DNA of 64,000 bases from Alistipes sp. (lineage in GTDB: Bacteria > Bacteroidota > Bacteroidia > Bacteroidales > Rikenellaceae). The stretch spans positions 62,001 through 126,000 of the forward strand of contig JAFSBY010000006.1 of assembly GCA_017437045.1 (NCBI GenBank). The letters are read 5' to 3'. A program made the position numbers and the translations under genes. How positions within the stretch are numbered: the first letter of the stretch is position 1; every line of letters starts with the position of its first letter. The notes below the pieces were generated by a model. That model was not told the DNA's origin. It saw nothing but the letters and a program-made list of their open reading frames with translations, and did no database searches. This document shows positions 1 to 7,966 of this stretch, one piece after another.

Positions 1-43
1 GAGTAGTGGTCGATTGATTTGATCCCTGGCAGACAAACAAAAC

Positions 44-89
44 AAAAGCGGATGAGTGTGGCGAGTAATGCACCTCATCCGCTTTTTTT
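44..89. terminator. Bidirectional terminator downstream of glmS
   Basis: Perfect 9-bp inverted repeat (GCGGATGAG at 48-56, CTCATCCGC at 74-82) with A-rich sequence on the left and seven T on the right, so it can terminate transcription from either side. It ends the minus-strand glmS transcript and probably an unseen plus-strand gene left of the window. Confidence 0.8.
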
Positions 90-106
90 GTTGGGGGCTA
101 CCCTAC

Positions 107-1957
107 TTATTCGACCGTTACCGATTTGGCTAAGTTGCGCGGCTGATCGACATTGCGCCCTTTATTGACGGCAATGTGATAGGCCAATAATTGCAGGGGC
201 AACGAGGCTACAATCGGCATGAGAAATTCGTTCACTTGCGGCACCTCGATGACATAATCGGCCGAGTGGCTCACCAACGTATCACCTTGCGCAACTACGG
301 CCACGATCTTACCGCCACGCGCTTTGATCTCCTCGATGTTGCTGGCCGTCTTTTCGTAGGTGTGGTCGGGGGTGGCAATGACTACGGTGGGCATCTCGGC
401 ATCGATGAGCGCAATCGGCCCATGTTTCATCTCGGCAGCCGGATATCCCTCGGCGTGAATATAGGAGATCTCCTTGAGCTTCAGAGCCCCTTCGAGGGCT
501 GTCGGGTAATTTACACCGCGCCCCATGTAGATGAAGTTGTGGGCGTAGGTGAAGATCTTGGCCAACTCCTCGACGCGGGGTGCGACCTCTTGGAGCAGCT
601 GTTCGAGTTGCTCGGGCAGGGCCAGGAGACCTTGACTCAAGGTGTAGTAGAGCGATGGGTCGAGTACCCCCTTCTCGCGGCCGATGGCCAGTGCCAACAT
701 CGTCATGACGGTCACCTGGCCGGTGAAGGCTTTGGTCGAGGCAACACCAATCTCGGGCCCGACGTGGATGTAGGCTCCCGAGTCTGTCGCGCGGGCAATC
801 GACGAGCCGACGACATTGCAGATACCGAATACGAAGGCTCCGGCTTTACGTGCCAATTCGACGGCCGCCAGCGTATCGGCCGTTTCACCCGATTGGGAGA
901 CGGCAATGACGATGTCGTCGGGCGTGATGATGGGATTTCGATAACGAAACTCCGAAGCATACTCCACCTCGACCGGAATGCGACACAACGACTCGATCAG
1001 GTGCTCACCAATGAGCGAGGCGTGCCACGACGTGCCACAAGCGACAAAGATGATGCGTCGTGCTGCGAGGAAACGTTCCCGATGGTCGATCACGCCCGAT
1101 AGTTTGACCTCGAAGTTCTCGGGATGGATACGGCCACGAATACAATCGATCAGCGTTTTGGGCTGCTCGAAGATCTCCTTCAGCATGAAGTGCGGATAGC
1201 CGCCCTTCTCGAGTTGTGCGATCGAGAGTTGCAATTTGCGGATGTCGATGCGCCCTTCGTGGTTGTCGTGATTGACAATGCGCAGCGGTGCATGGCGATC
1301 GATAATGGCGATCTCGCCATCCCCGACATAGACAAAATCCTCGGTATATTCGATGATCGAGGCGGCATCCGAGGAGAGGAAAAACTCCCCTTCGCCACCG
1401 ATACCGATCACCATCGGGCTGCTTTGGCGTGCTGCGATGATGCAGTCGGGGTTGTTGCGCTCGATGATGGCGATGGCATAAGCTCCAACCACCTGCTTGA
1501 GGGCTTGTTGTACGGCCTCGATCAGGGTGCAGTTGTTGCTGGTGCGAATAAATTCGATCAGATTGACTAACACCTCGCTATCGGTCGAACTGCGGAAGGT
1601 GTACCCGTGTTCGATCAGTGCCTCTTTGAGCAACCGATAATTCTCGATAATGCCATTGTGGATCAGTGCAATCTGGCCGGAGGTGCTAAAATGCGGGTGA
1701 GCATTGGCATCGTTCGGGATGCCGTGTGTTGCCCAGCGGGTATGGGCGATGCCGATCGTACCCGTGGCATCTTTTCCGTCGAGAAAATGCTCCAAATCGG
1801 AGACTTTACCTTTGCATTTATAGAGATTCAGGTTGCCCTGCTCGTTGATGAGTGCCACGCCGGCACTGTCATATCCGCGATATTCGAGGCGGTGCAATCC
1901 CTTCAGTAAGACGGGAATAGCCTCTTTTGAGCCGATATATCCTACAATTCCACACAT
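107..1957 (-). CDS. glmS: Glutamine--fructose-6-phosphate aminotransferase (isomerizing)
   Basis: Makes glucosamine-6-phosphate from fructose-6-phosphate and glutamine, the first step toward UDP-GlcNAc for peptidoglycan and lipid A. The 616-residue length is normal. Cys2 directly after Met1 is the N-terminal nucleophile of the glutaminase domain, exposed after Met removal, and RWATHG (74-79) is a conserved glutaminase motif. Two SIS sugar-isomerase domains follow, with CGTSWHA, SQSGETADT and ASTKAFTGQ in the first and a GALKLKEISYIHAEGYPA stretch in the second. The C-terminus LAKSVTVE is the canonical GlmS tail. The gene appears monocistronic, with a promoter -7 box just upstream and a strong terminator behind it. 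Identification is secure. Confidence 0.97.
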   Translation of the reverse strand: MCGIVGYIGSKEAIPVLLKGLHRLEYRGYDSAGVALINEQGNLNLYKCKGKVSDLEHFLDGKDATGTIGIAHTRWATHGIPNDANAHPHFSTSGQIALIHNGIIENYRLLKEALIEHGYTFRSSTDSEVLVNLIEFIRTSNNCTLIEAVQQALKQVVGAYAIAIIERNNPDCIIAARQSSPMVIGIGGEGEFFLSSDAASIIEYTEDFVYVGDGEIAIIDRHAPLRIVNHDNHEGRIDIRKLQLSIAQLEKGGYPHFMLKEIFEQPKTLIDCIRGRIHPENFEVKLSGVIDHRERFLAARRIIFVACGTSWHASLIGEHLIESLCRIPVEVEYASEFRYRNPIITPDDIVIAVSQSGETADTLAAVELARKAGAFVFGICNVVGSSIARATDSGAYIHVGPEIGVASTKAFTGQVTVMTMLALAIGREKGVLDPSLYYTLSQGLLALPEQLEQLLQEVAPRVEELAKIFTYAHNFIYMGRGVNYPTALEGALKLKEISYIHAEGYPAAEMKHGPIALIDAEMPTVVIATPDHTYEKTASNIEEIKARGGKIVAVVAQGDTLVSHSADYVIEVPQVNEFLMPIVASLPLQLLAYHIAVNKGRNVDQPRNLAKSVTVE

Positions 1958-1982
1958 ATAGATCTGTATTGATTTTTCGCCT

Positions 1983-1990
1983 CAAAGATA
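1983..1990 (-). promoter_or_regulatory. Promoter -7 element of glmS
   Basis: TATCTTTG on the minus strand matches the Bacteroidota -7 consensus TAnnTTTG and lies about 25 nt upstream of the glmS ATG. No well-spaced TTG -33 element is obvious. Confidence 0.5.
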
Positions 1991-2010
1991 ACGAAAAAAA
2001 GACAAGATTG

Positions 2011-2127
2011 TTATGAATATATCATTTTGTGACTATGCAGACCATCTTCGCTGATCTCAAAAACCACACCCTCGCGCACACCCTCGTTGTAGTAGTCGCC
2101 GACCGGATAAACCTTGGCTGCTTCCAT
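2011..2127 (-). pseudogene. 38-codon remnant resembling an internal part of a DUF1566-type protein
   Basis: An ATG-to-TAA frame on minus encodes 38 residues including VGDYYNEG and EGVVFEISEDGLH. This resembles the 'GDYYN.G..EGVVF.v...G.HG' start of DUF1566-like modules that in Bacteroidales proteins normally follow a signal peptide and continue for over 100 residues. Here there is no signal peptide before it and the frame stops right after the motif (residues HSHKMIYS), so it looks like an internal fragment left by deletion. It sits between the histone-like gene and the glmS promoter, has no clear promoter, and is probably not functional. A genuine short peptide cannot be excluded. The family assignment is from memory of the motif. 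Confidence 0.45.
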
Positions 2128-2173
2128 CTCAATATTGGTTTTTAACAAACGTAATCAAACATCTTACATCCCG

Positions 2174-2218
2174 AAAAAAATAATAAAGGCTAACCCTCAA
2201 TTTAGGTCAGCCTTTATT
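2174..2218 (-). terminator. Terminator of the histone H1-like gene
   Basis: AATAAAGGCTGACC pairs with GGTTAGCCTTTATT (one G-T wobble) and is followed on minus by a T-rich run at 2174-2182. It lies about 20 nt after the stop codon of the small histone-like gene. Confidence 0.75.
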
Positions 2219-2236
2219 CTCTCGAGAAGGTCCGAA

Positions 2237-2410
2237 TTATTTCGCAGCCTCTACAGACTCCTTGCGGAACTCCTTCATCAGCTTCGACAGCTCCAGAGCA
2301 GCCTTGCGAGCACGCGTACCGGCAGCCTTGTTGCCCTTCTCTACCTGAGCTGCTGCATTTACAGCAAACACCTCATACTGTGCGTTGATCTTTTCAACCA
2401 GTTCTTTCAT
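2237..2410 (-). CDS. Small histone H1-like DNA-binding protein
   Basis: A 57-residue, Lys/Ala-rich predicted helical protein beginning MKELVEKINAQYE, with the core VEKGNKAAGTRARKA and ending FRKESVEAAK. This pattern (acidic/coiled N-terminus, then KAAGTRARKA and LMKEFRK) is the short histone H1-like family conserved across Bacteroidales and expected to bind or organise nucleoid DNA. The gene has its own promoter box (TATCTTTG at 2442-2449) and its own terminator (2174-2218), so it is a compact single-gene unit. The family identification is firm; the DNA-binding role is from family knowledge only. Confidence 0.85.
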   Translation of the reverse strand: MKELVEKINAQYEVFAVNAAAQVEKGNKAAGTRARKAALELSKLMKEFRKESVEAAK

Positions 2411-2441
2411 TGTTGTAAAATTTTAAGGGTTGTTATCGCTA

Positions 2442-2470
2442 CAAAGATAGGAAATTATTCTAATAATCAA
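2442..2470 (-). promoter_or_regulatory. Promoter of the histone H1-like gene
   Basis: Minus-strand TTG (2468-2470), 18-nt spacer, TATCTTTG (2442-2449): close to the Bacteroidota consensus, which usually has 19-20 nt. It predicts a leader of about 25 nt before the ATG at 2410. Confidence 0.55.
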
Positions 2471-2560
2471 CACCCTTGGAGCAATTTTTTTCGTTTTTTT
2501 GATAGTTCAAGATCGGTTGAGCGCTTTTTGTGGCTCAAAATGGCTAAAATGAAGGCTGTT

Positions 2561-2953
2561 TTATTTGGCCAATTCGGCTTTCCATTGTCCCTCGTCGTCC
2601 AGCACCATGTCGATCGAATCCTCCTCGACCGAGCCATTGCCGTAGGTGATATTCATATAGACTGTTGCCCCCTGGCCGTCCTCGTCGAGCTCCTCGCTGG
2701 CCACCTCGGCCTTGCTGATGCCGCCCTTCTTCTCGATGGCGGGAGCTACCTTCTCGGTCATCATGGCCATATAGGCCTCTTTGGTCTCCGGATCTTCGTC
2801 GTCCAGATCGAAGCACTCGAATGCGGCTGCGTAGTCGCCCTCGGCCAGCAAATCATAGATCTCTTGTGCACGAGCACTCGGGGTGTTGCTGCTCGAGCAG
2901 CTGCTCAACATCAAAGCCAGGCCGATGCTGAAAATAGTCAGTAGCTTTTTCAT
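2561..2953 (-). CDS. Small DUF4878-like lipoprotein
   Basis: A 130-residue exported protein. The signal peptide ends in LMLSSC, giving a lipobox Cys at about position 19, and serine residues follow it. The rest is an acidic alpha+beta domain with the layout of small NTF2-like DUF4878 lipoproteins: an N-terminal helical 'A.EIYDLLAEGDYAAAFECF' region, then beta strands ending with 'DDEGQWKAEL'. It starts 13 nt after the YiiX-like gene on the same strand, so the two are probably cotranscribed. A related lipoprotein lies at 25007-25432. The molecular function is unknown; family placement is by fold-like pattern rather than a diagnostic motif. Confidence 0.65.
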   Translation of the reverse strand: MKKLLTIFSIGLALMLSSCSSSNTPSARAQEIYDLLAEGDYAAAFECFDLDDEDPETKEAYMAMMTEKVAPAIEKKGGISKAEVASEELDEDGQGATVYMNITYGNGSVEEDSIDMVLDDEGQWKAELAK

Positions 2954-2966
2954 GTTAGTTTGGTTT

Positions 2967-3596
2967 TTAGAATGAGTAAATAGGTGTTAATAAATTGTTT
3001 TTCGTAATGTCCGATGGTAAAATATAGTCGCCACACATGCTGGGAAACTGAAAGTGGGTACGTCGTCCTTCGCTCAAGCTGATGCCCTGTGCCGCGTAGA
3101 GCCGCTCGATCAGCTCGGTACAATAGAGTTGCGAACTGTCAGCCAGATCATACTGATGGTCGAACGGTACGGCCTGCTCGGCCCAATAACAGGCGTGGCG
3201 GGCAATCGCATGCCGACACTCCCCCAACCCTTCGTAGCGGTATTGCGCACCGTGTGAGGCCCGACGTGCATCCCAGAACTGCGCAATCGGTTCACACTTC
3301 ACCCGATCAAAATCGCCTTCAAAATCGTGCTCGGCCGGTACGGCATGCACGACGCACCACCCTTGCGAGGTCTGTACGACAATCCCGACATGGGAGTATC
3401 GTCCCTCCTGATCGAGCGCGCTGACCGTACGTCCCAGGAGGCCCGAACCTCGCCGAAACAACAGATCGCCCTCTTGCAGCTCCAACTCCCGCACCGCGCA
3501 GCGCGATTGGTCGGCAGGTGCCGTGCAGGCCGTGCAGGTGAGCAAGCCGAGCAGGCCAAATGTGGAGCGAAACAGCCTCTTTAACGTACGTCTCAT
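2967..3596 (-). CDS. YiiX-like permuted papain-fold (NlpC/P60 superfamily) lipoprotein
   Basis: 209 residues from the ATG at 3596; the open frame continues upstream to 3728, but the upstream residues have no signal peptide and would overlap a promoter box. The chosen start gives a basic hydrophobic signal peptide (MRRTLKRLF...) with lipobox-like TCTAC. The mature part has the hallmarks of the YiiX/YaeF (peptidase C92) circularly permuted papain fold: LQEGDLLFRRG near the start, YSHVGIVV carrying the His, and YCTELIERLY carrying the Cys toward the C-terminus. Such enzymes are amidase or acyl-hydrolase candidates acting in the envelope; the substrate is unknown. It probably forms an operon with the following small lipoprotein. 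Confidence 0.7.
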   Translation of the reverse strand: MRRTLKRLFRSTFGLLGLLTCTACTAPADQSRCAVRELELQEGDLLFRRGSGLLGRTVSALDQEGRYSHVGIVVQTSQGWCVVHAVPAEHDFEGDFDRVKCEPIAQFWDARRASHGAQYRYEGLGECRHAIARHACYWAEQAVPFDHQYDLADSSQLYCTELIERLYAAQGISLSEGRRTHFQFPSMCGDYILPSDITKNNLLTPIYSF

Positions 3597-3599
3597 ATA

Positions 3600-3630
3600 C
3601 AAAGATATAGTAAAAATAGGCGGCAATGCA
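3600..3630 (-). promoter_or_regulatory. Promoter immediately upstream of the YiiX-like gene
   Basis: Minus-strand TTG, a spacer of about 21 nt, then TATCTTTG (3600-3607). Only three bases separate the box from the ATG at 3596, so transcription would begin at or just after the A of the start codon. See the finding on possible leaderless translation. Confidence 0.5.
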
Positions 3631-3729
3631 ACTTTTTGTGGAAAAAAACAGCGAAAAAATGGAAGAAATCGTAGGATGCACCCTGCACGGTATATTTTTT
3701 GACCGCCGTAGCCAAAAAAATCAAACACT

Positions 3730-4833
3730 ATGAGAGTGCCTATTTGGGGAGTGCTGCTCCTTTTGGTGATGACCGGATGCCGTCATCGCAGCCCGGTGAA
3801 TACGATGCCGATTGGTGTAAAAACGGCCTATGCAGTGGTGGATTCAATCCCCTATCGTATGCAGTTTATCGGCTATTTGCAGAGTAATTTCGATGCGGTG
3901 ATCCAGCCGCGCATCAATGGCTTTTTGGTCTCCAAAGAGTTTGAAAACGGCCTGCCTGTCAAGCAGGGAGCCGTGCTCTATACGATTGATCGGTCGCAGT
4001 ATGCCAATACGATGTTGGCGGCCGAGGCACAACTCCAATCGGCACGTGCCGAGGCGGTCGAAGCCCGCAATAATTACGACCGAGCCGTTCCCTTGGCAGC
4101 CATGAATGCGATCAGTCGTGCCGAACTGGATCAATATACAGCCCAGCATTTGGCGGCCGATGCCGCGGTGCGTTCGGCCGAGCAGAGGTTGCGCAATGCG
4201 CGGCTCGATGTGGGTTATACGCGTATTGTCTCCCCGATTGACGGCATAGCCTCCGGTTCGTCGGCCCACATCGGGGATTATGTCGGTCCGGGTACGGAGT
4301 TTAGTGTGCTGACCACGATCTCGAATATTGATACCCTTTCGGTCGATCTGGCGATTCCGATGCGGCAATATCTTCGTCTGGCGGGTAACCGCCCGACCAT
4401 CTACGACAACGAAGGGCTGCTGCGCGATATTCGGCTTACGTTGGGCGATCAGCGGCTCTACCCGATTCCGGGCTTTTATGGCTATACGCGAAAAGATATC
4501 TCGACGGCTGCCGGAACATTGGTCCTGGTGGTGAAATTCCCCAATCCCGATCAGTCGCTCAAACCGGGACAATTTGCCCGTGTGGAGGCCCAGATAGGAC
4601 CTGCGCGTGCACAGGTGGTCGTGCCGGCCGAAGCGGTTAGCCAGACGCAGGGTGTGGATGCCGTATGGGTTGTTTTGCCCGACAGTACGGTGGCCTATCG
4701 GGCTGTTGAATTGGGCGATCCGGTCGATTCGTTGTGGGCGGTTGAAAGCGGTATTGAGCCCGGTGAACGGGTTGTGGTGAGTGGCGCGCAGAAATTGCAT
4801 GCCGGCATGAAGGTCGTAATCGAAAACCAATAA
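3730..4833 (+). CDS. RND efflux system periplasmic adaptor (MexA/AcrA family lipoprotein)
   Basis: Periplasmic membrane-fusion subunit that links the inner-membrane pump to the outer-membrane channel. 367 residues, with a lipoprotein signal whose lipobox VMTGC puts the acylated Cys at 17. Residues 35-80 form the first half of the biotinyl-lipoyl domain (VIQPRINGFL...). An Ala-rich helical hairpin follows (about 90-155, AAEAQLQSARAEAVEARNNY), then the returning lipoyl segment (IVSPIDGIASGSSAHIGDYV), beta-barrel and membrane-proximal domains. It is the first gene of a three-gene operon, 4 nt before the pump gene. No adjacent regulator of TetR or AraC type is present. Substrates cannot be deduced. 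Confidence 0.93.
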   Translation: MRVPIWGVLLLLVMTGCRHRSPVNTMPIGVKTAYAVVDSIPYRMQFIGYLQSNFDAVIQPRINGFLVSKEFENGLPVKQGAVLYTIDRSQYANTMLAAEAQLQSARAEAVEARNNYDRAVPLAAMNAISRAELDQYTAQHLAADAAVRSAEQRLRNARLDVGYTRIVSPIDGIASGSSAHIGDYVGPGTEFSVLTTISNIDTLSVDLAIPMRQYLRLAGNRPTIYDNEGLLRDIRLTLGDQRLYPIPGFYGYTRKDISTAAGTLVLVVKFPNPDQSLKPGQFARVEAQIGPARAQVVVPAEAVSQTQGVDAVWVVLPDSTVAYRAVELGDPVDSLWAVESGIEPGERVVVSGAQKLHAGMKVVIENQ

Positions 4834-4837
4834 GCGG

Positions 4838-7800
4838 ATGGAGCACTATTTTATTCGTCGGCCGATTTTTGCCATTTCGTTGGCGATCGGTATCGTGGCG
4901 GTGGGTCTGTTGTCGATCTCGTCGCTACCCGTTGAGCAGTATCCGGACATTACGCCGCCGGTGGTCGAAGTTTCGGCTACCTACCCGGGCGCCGATGCCC
5001 AAACGGTCAATAATGCCGTAGCCACTCCGTTGGCCGAGCAGATCATGGGTGTCGATCAGATGCTCTATATGCAGGCTACCTCGGCCAACGACGGATCGAT
5101 GGCCTTGCAGGTGATCTTCGAGGTGGGGTCTGACCCCGATATGGATGCGGTCTTCACGCAGAATCGTGTGGCAACCGCTCTGGCGCAGCTCCCCGAGGCG
5201 GTGACCGAGCAGGGCGTGACGACCCAAAAGACCATGACGGGTTTCTTGATGGTCTATGCCTTGCATAGCGACGGACGTTACGACGAGGAGTTTCTCTCCA
5301 ATTATGCCTATATCAACCTGCAAAACGAGCTGTTGAAGGTCAATGGCGTCGGCAAGGTGGAGATCATGGGTGCCGGTGAATATGCCATGCGGATCTGGCT
5401 GCGACCCGATGTGCTGAAGTATTACAACATCGCCTTGTCGGAGGTTACGGATGCCATCGCCGTGCAGAGCGGAAGCTATCCGGTGGGTCAGTTCGGTGCC
5501 GAGCCGGCTCCCGACGGCCAGCGATATACCTATACGGTGACCCTGCCACCCCAGATCAACACGGCCGAGGCCTTCTCGCAGATCATCGTCCATACAACCC
5601 CTTCGGGCGAGCAGATTCGCCTCTCGGAGGTGGCCGATGTGACGTTGGGCAGTGAAAGCTATGGCGTGAGCTCTCGTTTTGAGGGGCAGCCGACTGCGTT
5701 GTTGGTGGTCTATCAAGAGCCCGGGAGCAATGCGATGGAGGTCGGACGCACGGTGCGGGCGGTGATGGCGCAGGCCGAGGATCGTTTTCCGGATGGTGTC
5801 GAGGCGACGACGATTGTCGATACGACGCGCAGCATTCGGGCCGGTATTGTCGATATTTTCCGCACGCTGCTCGTGGCGCTGGTCTTGGTGATTCTGATCA
5901 TCTACCTCTTTATACAAGATTGGCGGGCAACGCTCATCCCGCTCATTGCCATTCCCGTCTCGCTCATCGGAGCCTTCGCGCTCTTCCCGCTGCTGGGCTT
6001 CTCGATCAATGTGATCTCGTTGCTGGGTTTGGTGTTGGCCATTGGTCTGGTGGTCGATGATGCCATTGTAGTAGTCGAGGCGGCACAGGTGCAGATCGAA
6101 CAGGGTAAAACCCCTCGGGAGGCCGCTACCGAGGCGATGCGCCATGTGGCATCGCCCATCATTGCGACGACCGTGGTTCTCTTGGCGGTTTTTATTCCGG
6201 TCTCGTTGGTGGGTGGTGTGACCGGCCGCCTTTTTCAGCAATTTGCCGTGACGATTGCCGTCTCGGTCGTCATCTCGACGATCAATGCCTTGACGCTCTC
6301 GCCGGCTCTGTGTGCGCTGCTCCTTCGGCGGCGTGAAGGGGCCTCGGGCGGATTCTTTGGCTGGTTCAATCGGTGGTATCGGCAACGTAGCGAGGGCTAT
6401 ACGCGCGTAACTCCGGTGCTGATGCGCCATTTGGGGCGTACGGGGCTGTTTTTGGCGGTGGTCGGTCTATCTATTGCGGGACTTTGGCGATCGTTGCCTG
6501 CGGGCTTTCTGCCCGAGGAGGATCAGGGCTATGTGATGGTGATGGTCACACTGCCCGAGGCTGCCTCGCTGCAACGCACGCGTGAGGCGATGGCGCATAT
6601 CGACGAGGTGATTCGTCGTCGGCCGGATGTCGCTGACACCTCGTTTGCTGCCGGATGGAATCTGATGGCCGGTATTGCCTCGACTTCGAGCGGTGTTGTC
6701 TTTGTCTCGTTGGCCGATTATGCCGATCGGCGGCTTACGGCTATGGAGATTGCCCAGCAACTCACCGAGGAGTTGTATGTGGCCATTCCCGAGGCACTTT
6801 GCTACGCCTTTATTCCGCCGGCGATCCCCGGCTTGGGCATCACGTCGGGTGTCTCGGTCGAGGTGCAGGATCGGGAGGGACGCGGCACGGCCTATTTGAG
6901 CGCGGAGACGGATCGTCTGATGGAGGCTTTACGCCGGGAGCCGACGATTGCCTCCGTGTCCACCCAATTCAATGCCGAAGTGCCGCAGCGGCGGTTGCTG
7001 ATTGATCGTGAGCAGGCATTGGCGTCCGGCGTAGCGTTGCGCAGCCTGTATGGTGAGCTCTCGGCCCTGCTCGGAGGATCGTATATCGACAATTTCACCC
7101 GTTTCGGACGGCTCTATCGCAGTTATATACAGGCTGCACCACCCTATCGGACAGATGCTCGGTCGCTCGAACAGTTCTACCTTACGACCTCTTCGGGGGA
7201 GTCGGTGCCGATGAGTAGTTTGGTCGAGGTGGTCGATACGGTCGGTGTGGAGTATCTCTCGCAATTCAACCTCTACAATTCGATCTCGCTCACCATTACG
7301 CCTGCAGCCGGAGCCTCCTCGGCTACGGTGATGGAACGTATCGAGGCGGTGGCCGATGAGGTGCTTCCCGATGACATCACGACCGCCTGGAGTGGCGTTT
7401 CGTTTCAGGAGGAAGAGGCGGCCGGCAAAGGCAGCTGGGTCTATCTGGTCACCTTGCTCTTTGTCTTTTTGGCGTTGGCCTCCCTCTACGAATCTTGGGG
7501 GCTTCCGTTGGCTATCTTGATGAGTGTACCGGTGGCTGTGTTGGGCGCGTTGCTCTTTATGGGTGTTTCGCACCTGATTGATCCGCTCTTTGTGAACGAT
7601 ATCTATCTGCAGATCTCGTTGGTGATGCTCATCGGCCTGACGGCTAAAAATGCTATCTTGGTGGTGGAGTATGCCGATAAACTCTTCTTCGAGGAGGGAC
7701 GATCGTTGGAGGAGGCGACGATCGAGGCGGCACGACTGCGTCTGCGCCCCATTCTGATGACGGCCTTCTCGTTTATTCTGGGTGTGCTGCCGCTCATCTT

Positions 7801-7966
7801 TGCCAGCGGGGTCTATGCCACGGCACGCAATGTGATGGGTGTTGCGCTGGTGGGTGGTATGCTCTTCGCTACCCTGCTCGGTATCTTTGCCTATCCTGCT
7901 TTTTACTATTTGGTGGCGCGTCTCGGCCATTTTGAGCGTCGTCGCCAACAACACAACAGATCATGA
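4838..7966 (+). CDS. RND multidrug efflux pump, inner-membrane subunit (AcrB/HAE1 type)
   Basis: 1042-residue proton-driven drug exporter of the hydrophobe/amphiphile efflux-1 family. It starts MEHYFIRRPIFAISLAI (TM1), then a large periplasmic porter/docking region (GADAQTVNNAVATPLAEQI). TM4 contains Asp407-Asp408 (GLVVDDAIVVVE), the proton-relay pair, at the same numbers as in E. coli AcrB. TM10 contains Lys937 (LTAKNAILVVEYAD), equivalent to AcrB Lys940. Length and two-fold repeat are intact, so the pump should be active. Its stop overlaps the ATG of the outer-membrane factor (ATGA), consistent with translational coupling. Confidence 0.96.
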   Translation: MEHYFIRRPIFAISLAIGIVAVGLLSISSLPVEQYPDITPPVVEVSATYPGADAQTVNNAVATPLAEQIMGVDQMLYMQATSANDGSMALQVIFEVGSDPDMDAVFTQNRVATALAQLPEAVTEQGVTTQKTMTGFLMVYALHSDGRYDEEFLSNYAYINLQNELLKVNGVGKVEIMGAGEYAMRIWLRPDVLKYYNIALSEVTDAIAVQSGSYPVGQFGAEPAPDGQRYTYTVTLPPQINTAEAFSQIIVHTTPSGEQIRLSEVADVTLGSESYGVSSRFEGQPTALLVVYQEPGSNAMEVGRTVRAVMAQAEDRFPDGVEATTIVDTTRSIRAGIVDIFRTLLVALVLVILIIYLFIQDWRATLIPLIAIPVSLIGAFALFPLLGFSINVISLLGLVLAIGLVVDDAIVVVEAAQVQIEQGKTPREAATEAMRHVASPIIATTVVLLAVFIPVSLVGGVTGRLFQQFAVTIAVSVVISTINALTLSPALCALLLRRREGASGGFFGWFNRWYRQRSEGYTRVTPVLMRHLGRTGLFLAVVGLSIAGLWRSLPAGFLPEEDQGYVMVMVTLPEAASLQRTREAMAHIDEVIRRRPDVADTSFAAGWNLMAGIASTSSGVVFVSLADYADRRLTAMEIAQQLTEELYVAIPEALCYAFIPPAIPGLGITSGVSVEVQDREGRGTAYLSAETDRLMEALRREPTIASVSTQFNAEVPQRRLLIDREQALASGVALRSLYGELSALLGGSYIDNFTRFGRLYRSYIQAAPPYRTDARSLEQFYLTTSSGESVPMSSLVEVVDTVGVEYLSQFNLYNSISLTITPAAGASSATVMERIEAVADEVLPDDITTAWSGVSFQEEEAAGKGSWVYLVTLLFVFLALASLYESWGLPLAILMSVPVAVLGALLFMGVSHLIDPLFVNDIYLQISLVMLIGLTAKNAILVVEYADKLFFEEGRSLEEATIEAARLRLRPILMTAFSFILGVLPLIFASGVYATARNVMGVALVGGMLFATLLGIFAYPAFYYLVARLGHFERRRQQHNRS

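Noticed and set aside
2041-2944. Long plus-strand frame from 2114 to 2944
   Set aside because: It runs through three minus-strand features (remnant, histone-like gene, lipoprotein) and two promoter/terminator elements; no protein motif.
4925-6430. 501-codon antisense frame opposite the RND pump
   Set aside because: Shadow of codon bias in the pump gene, rich in Arg/His/Gly/Asp with no domain.
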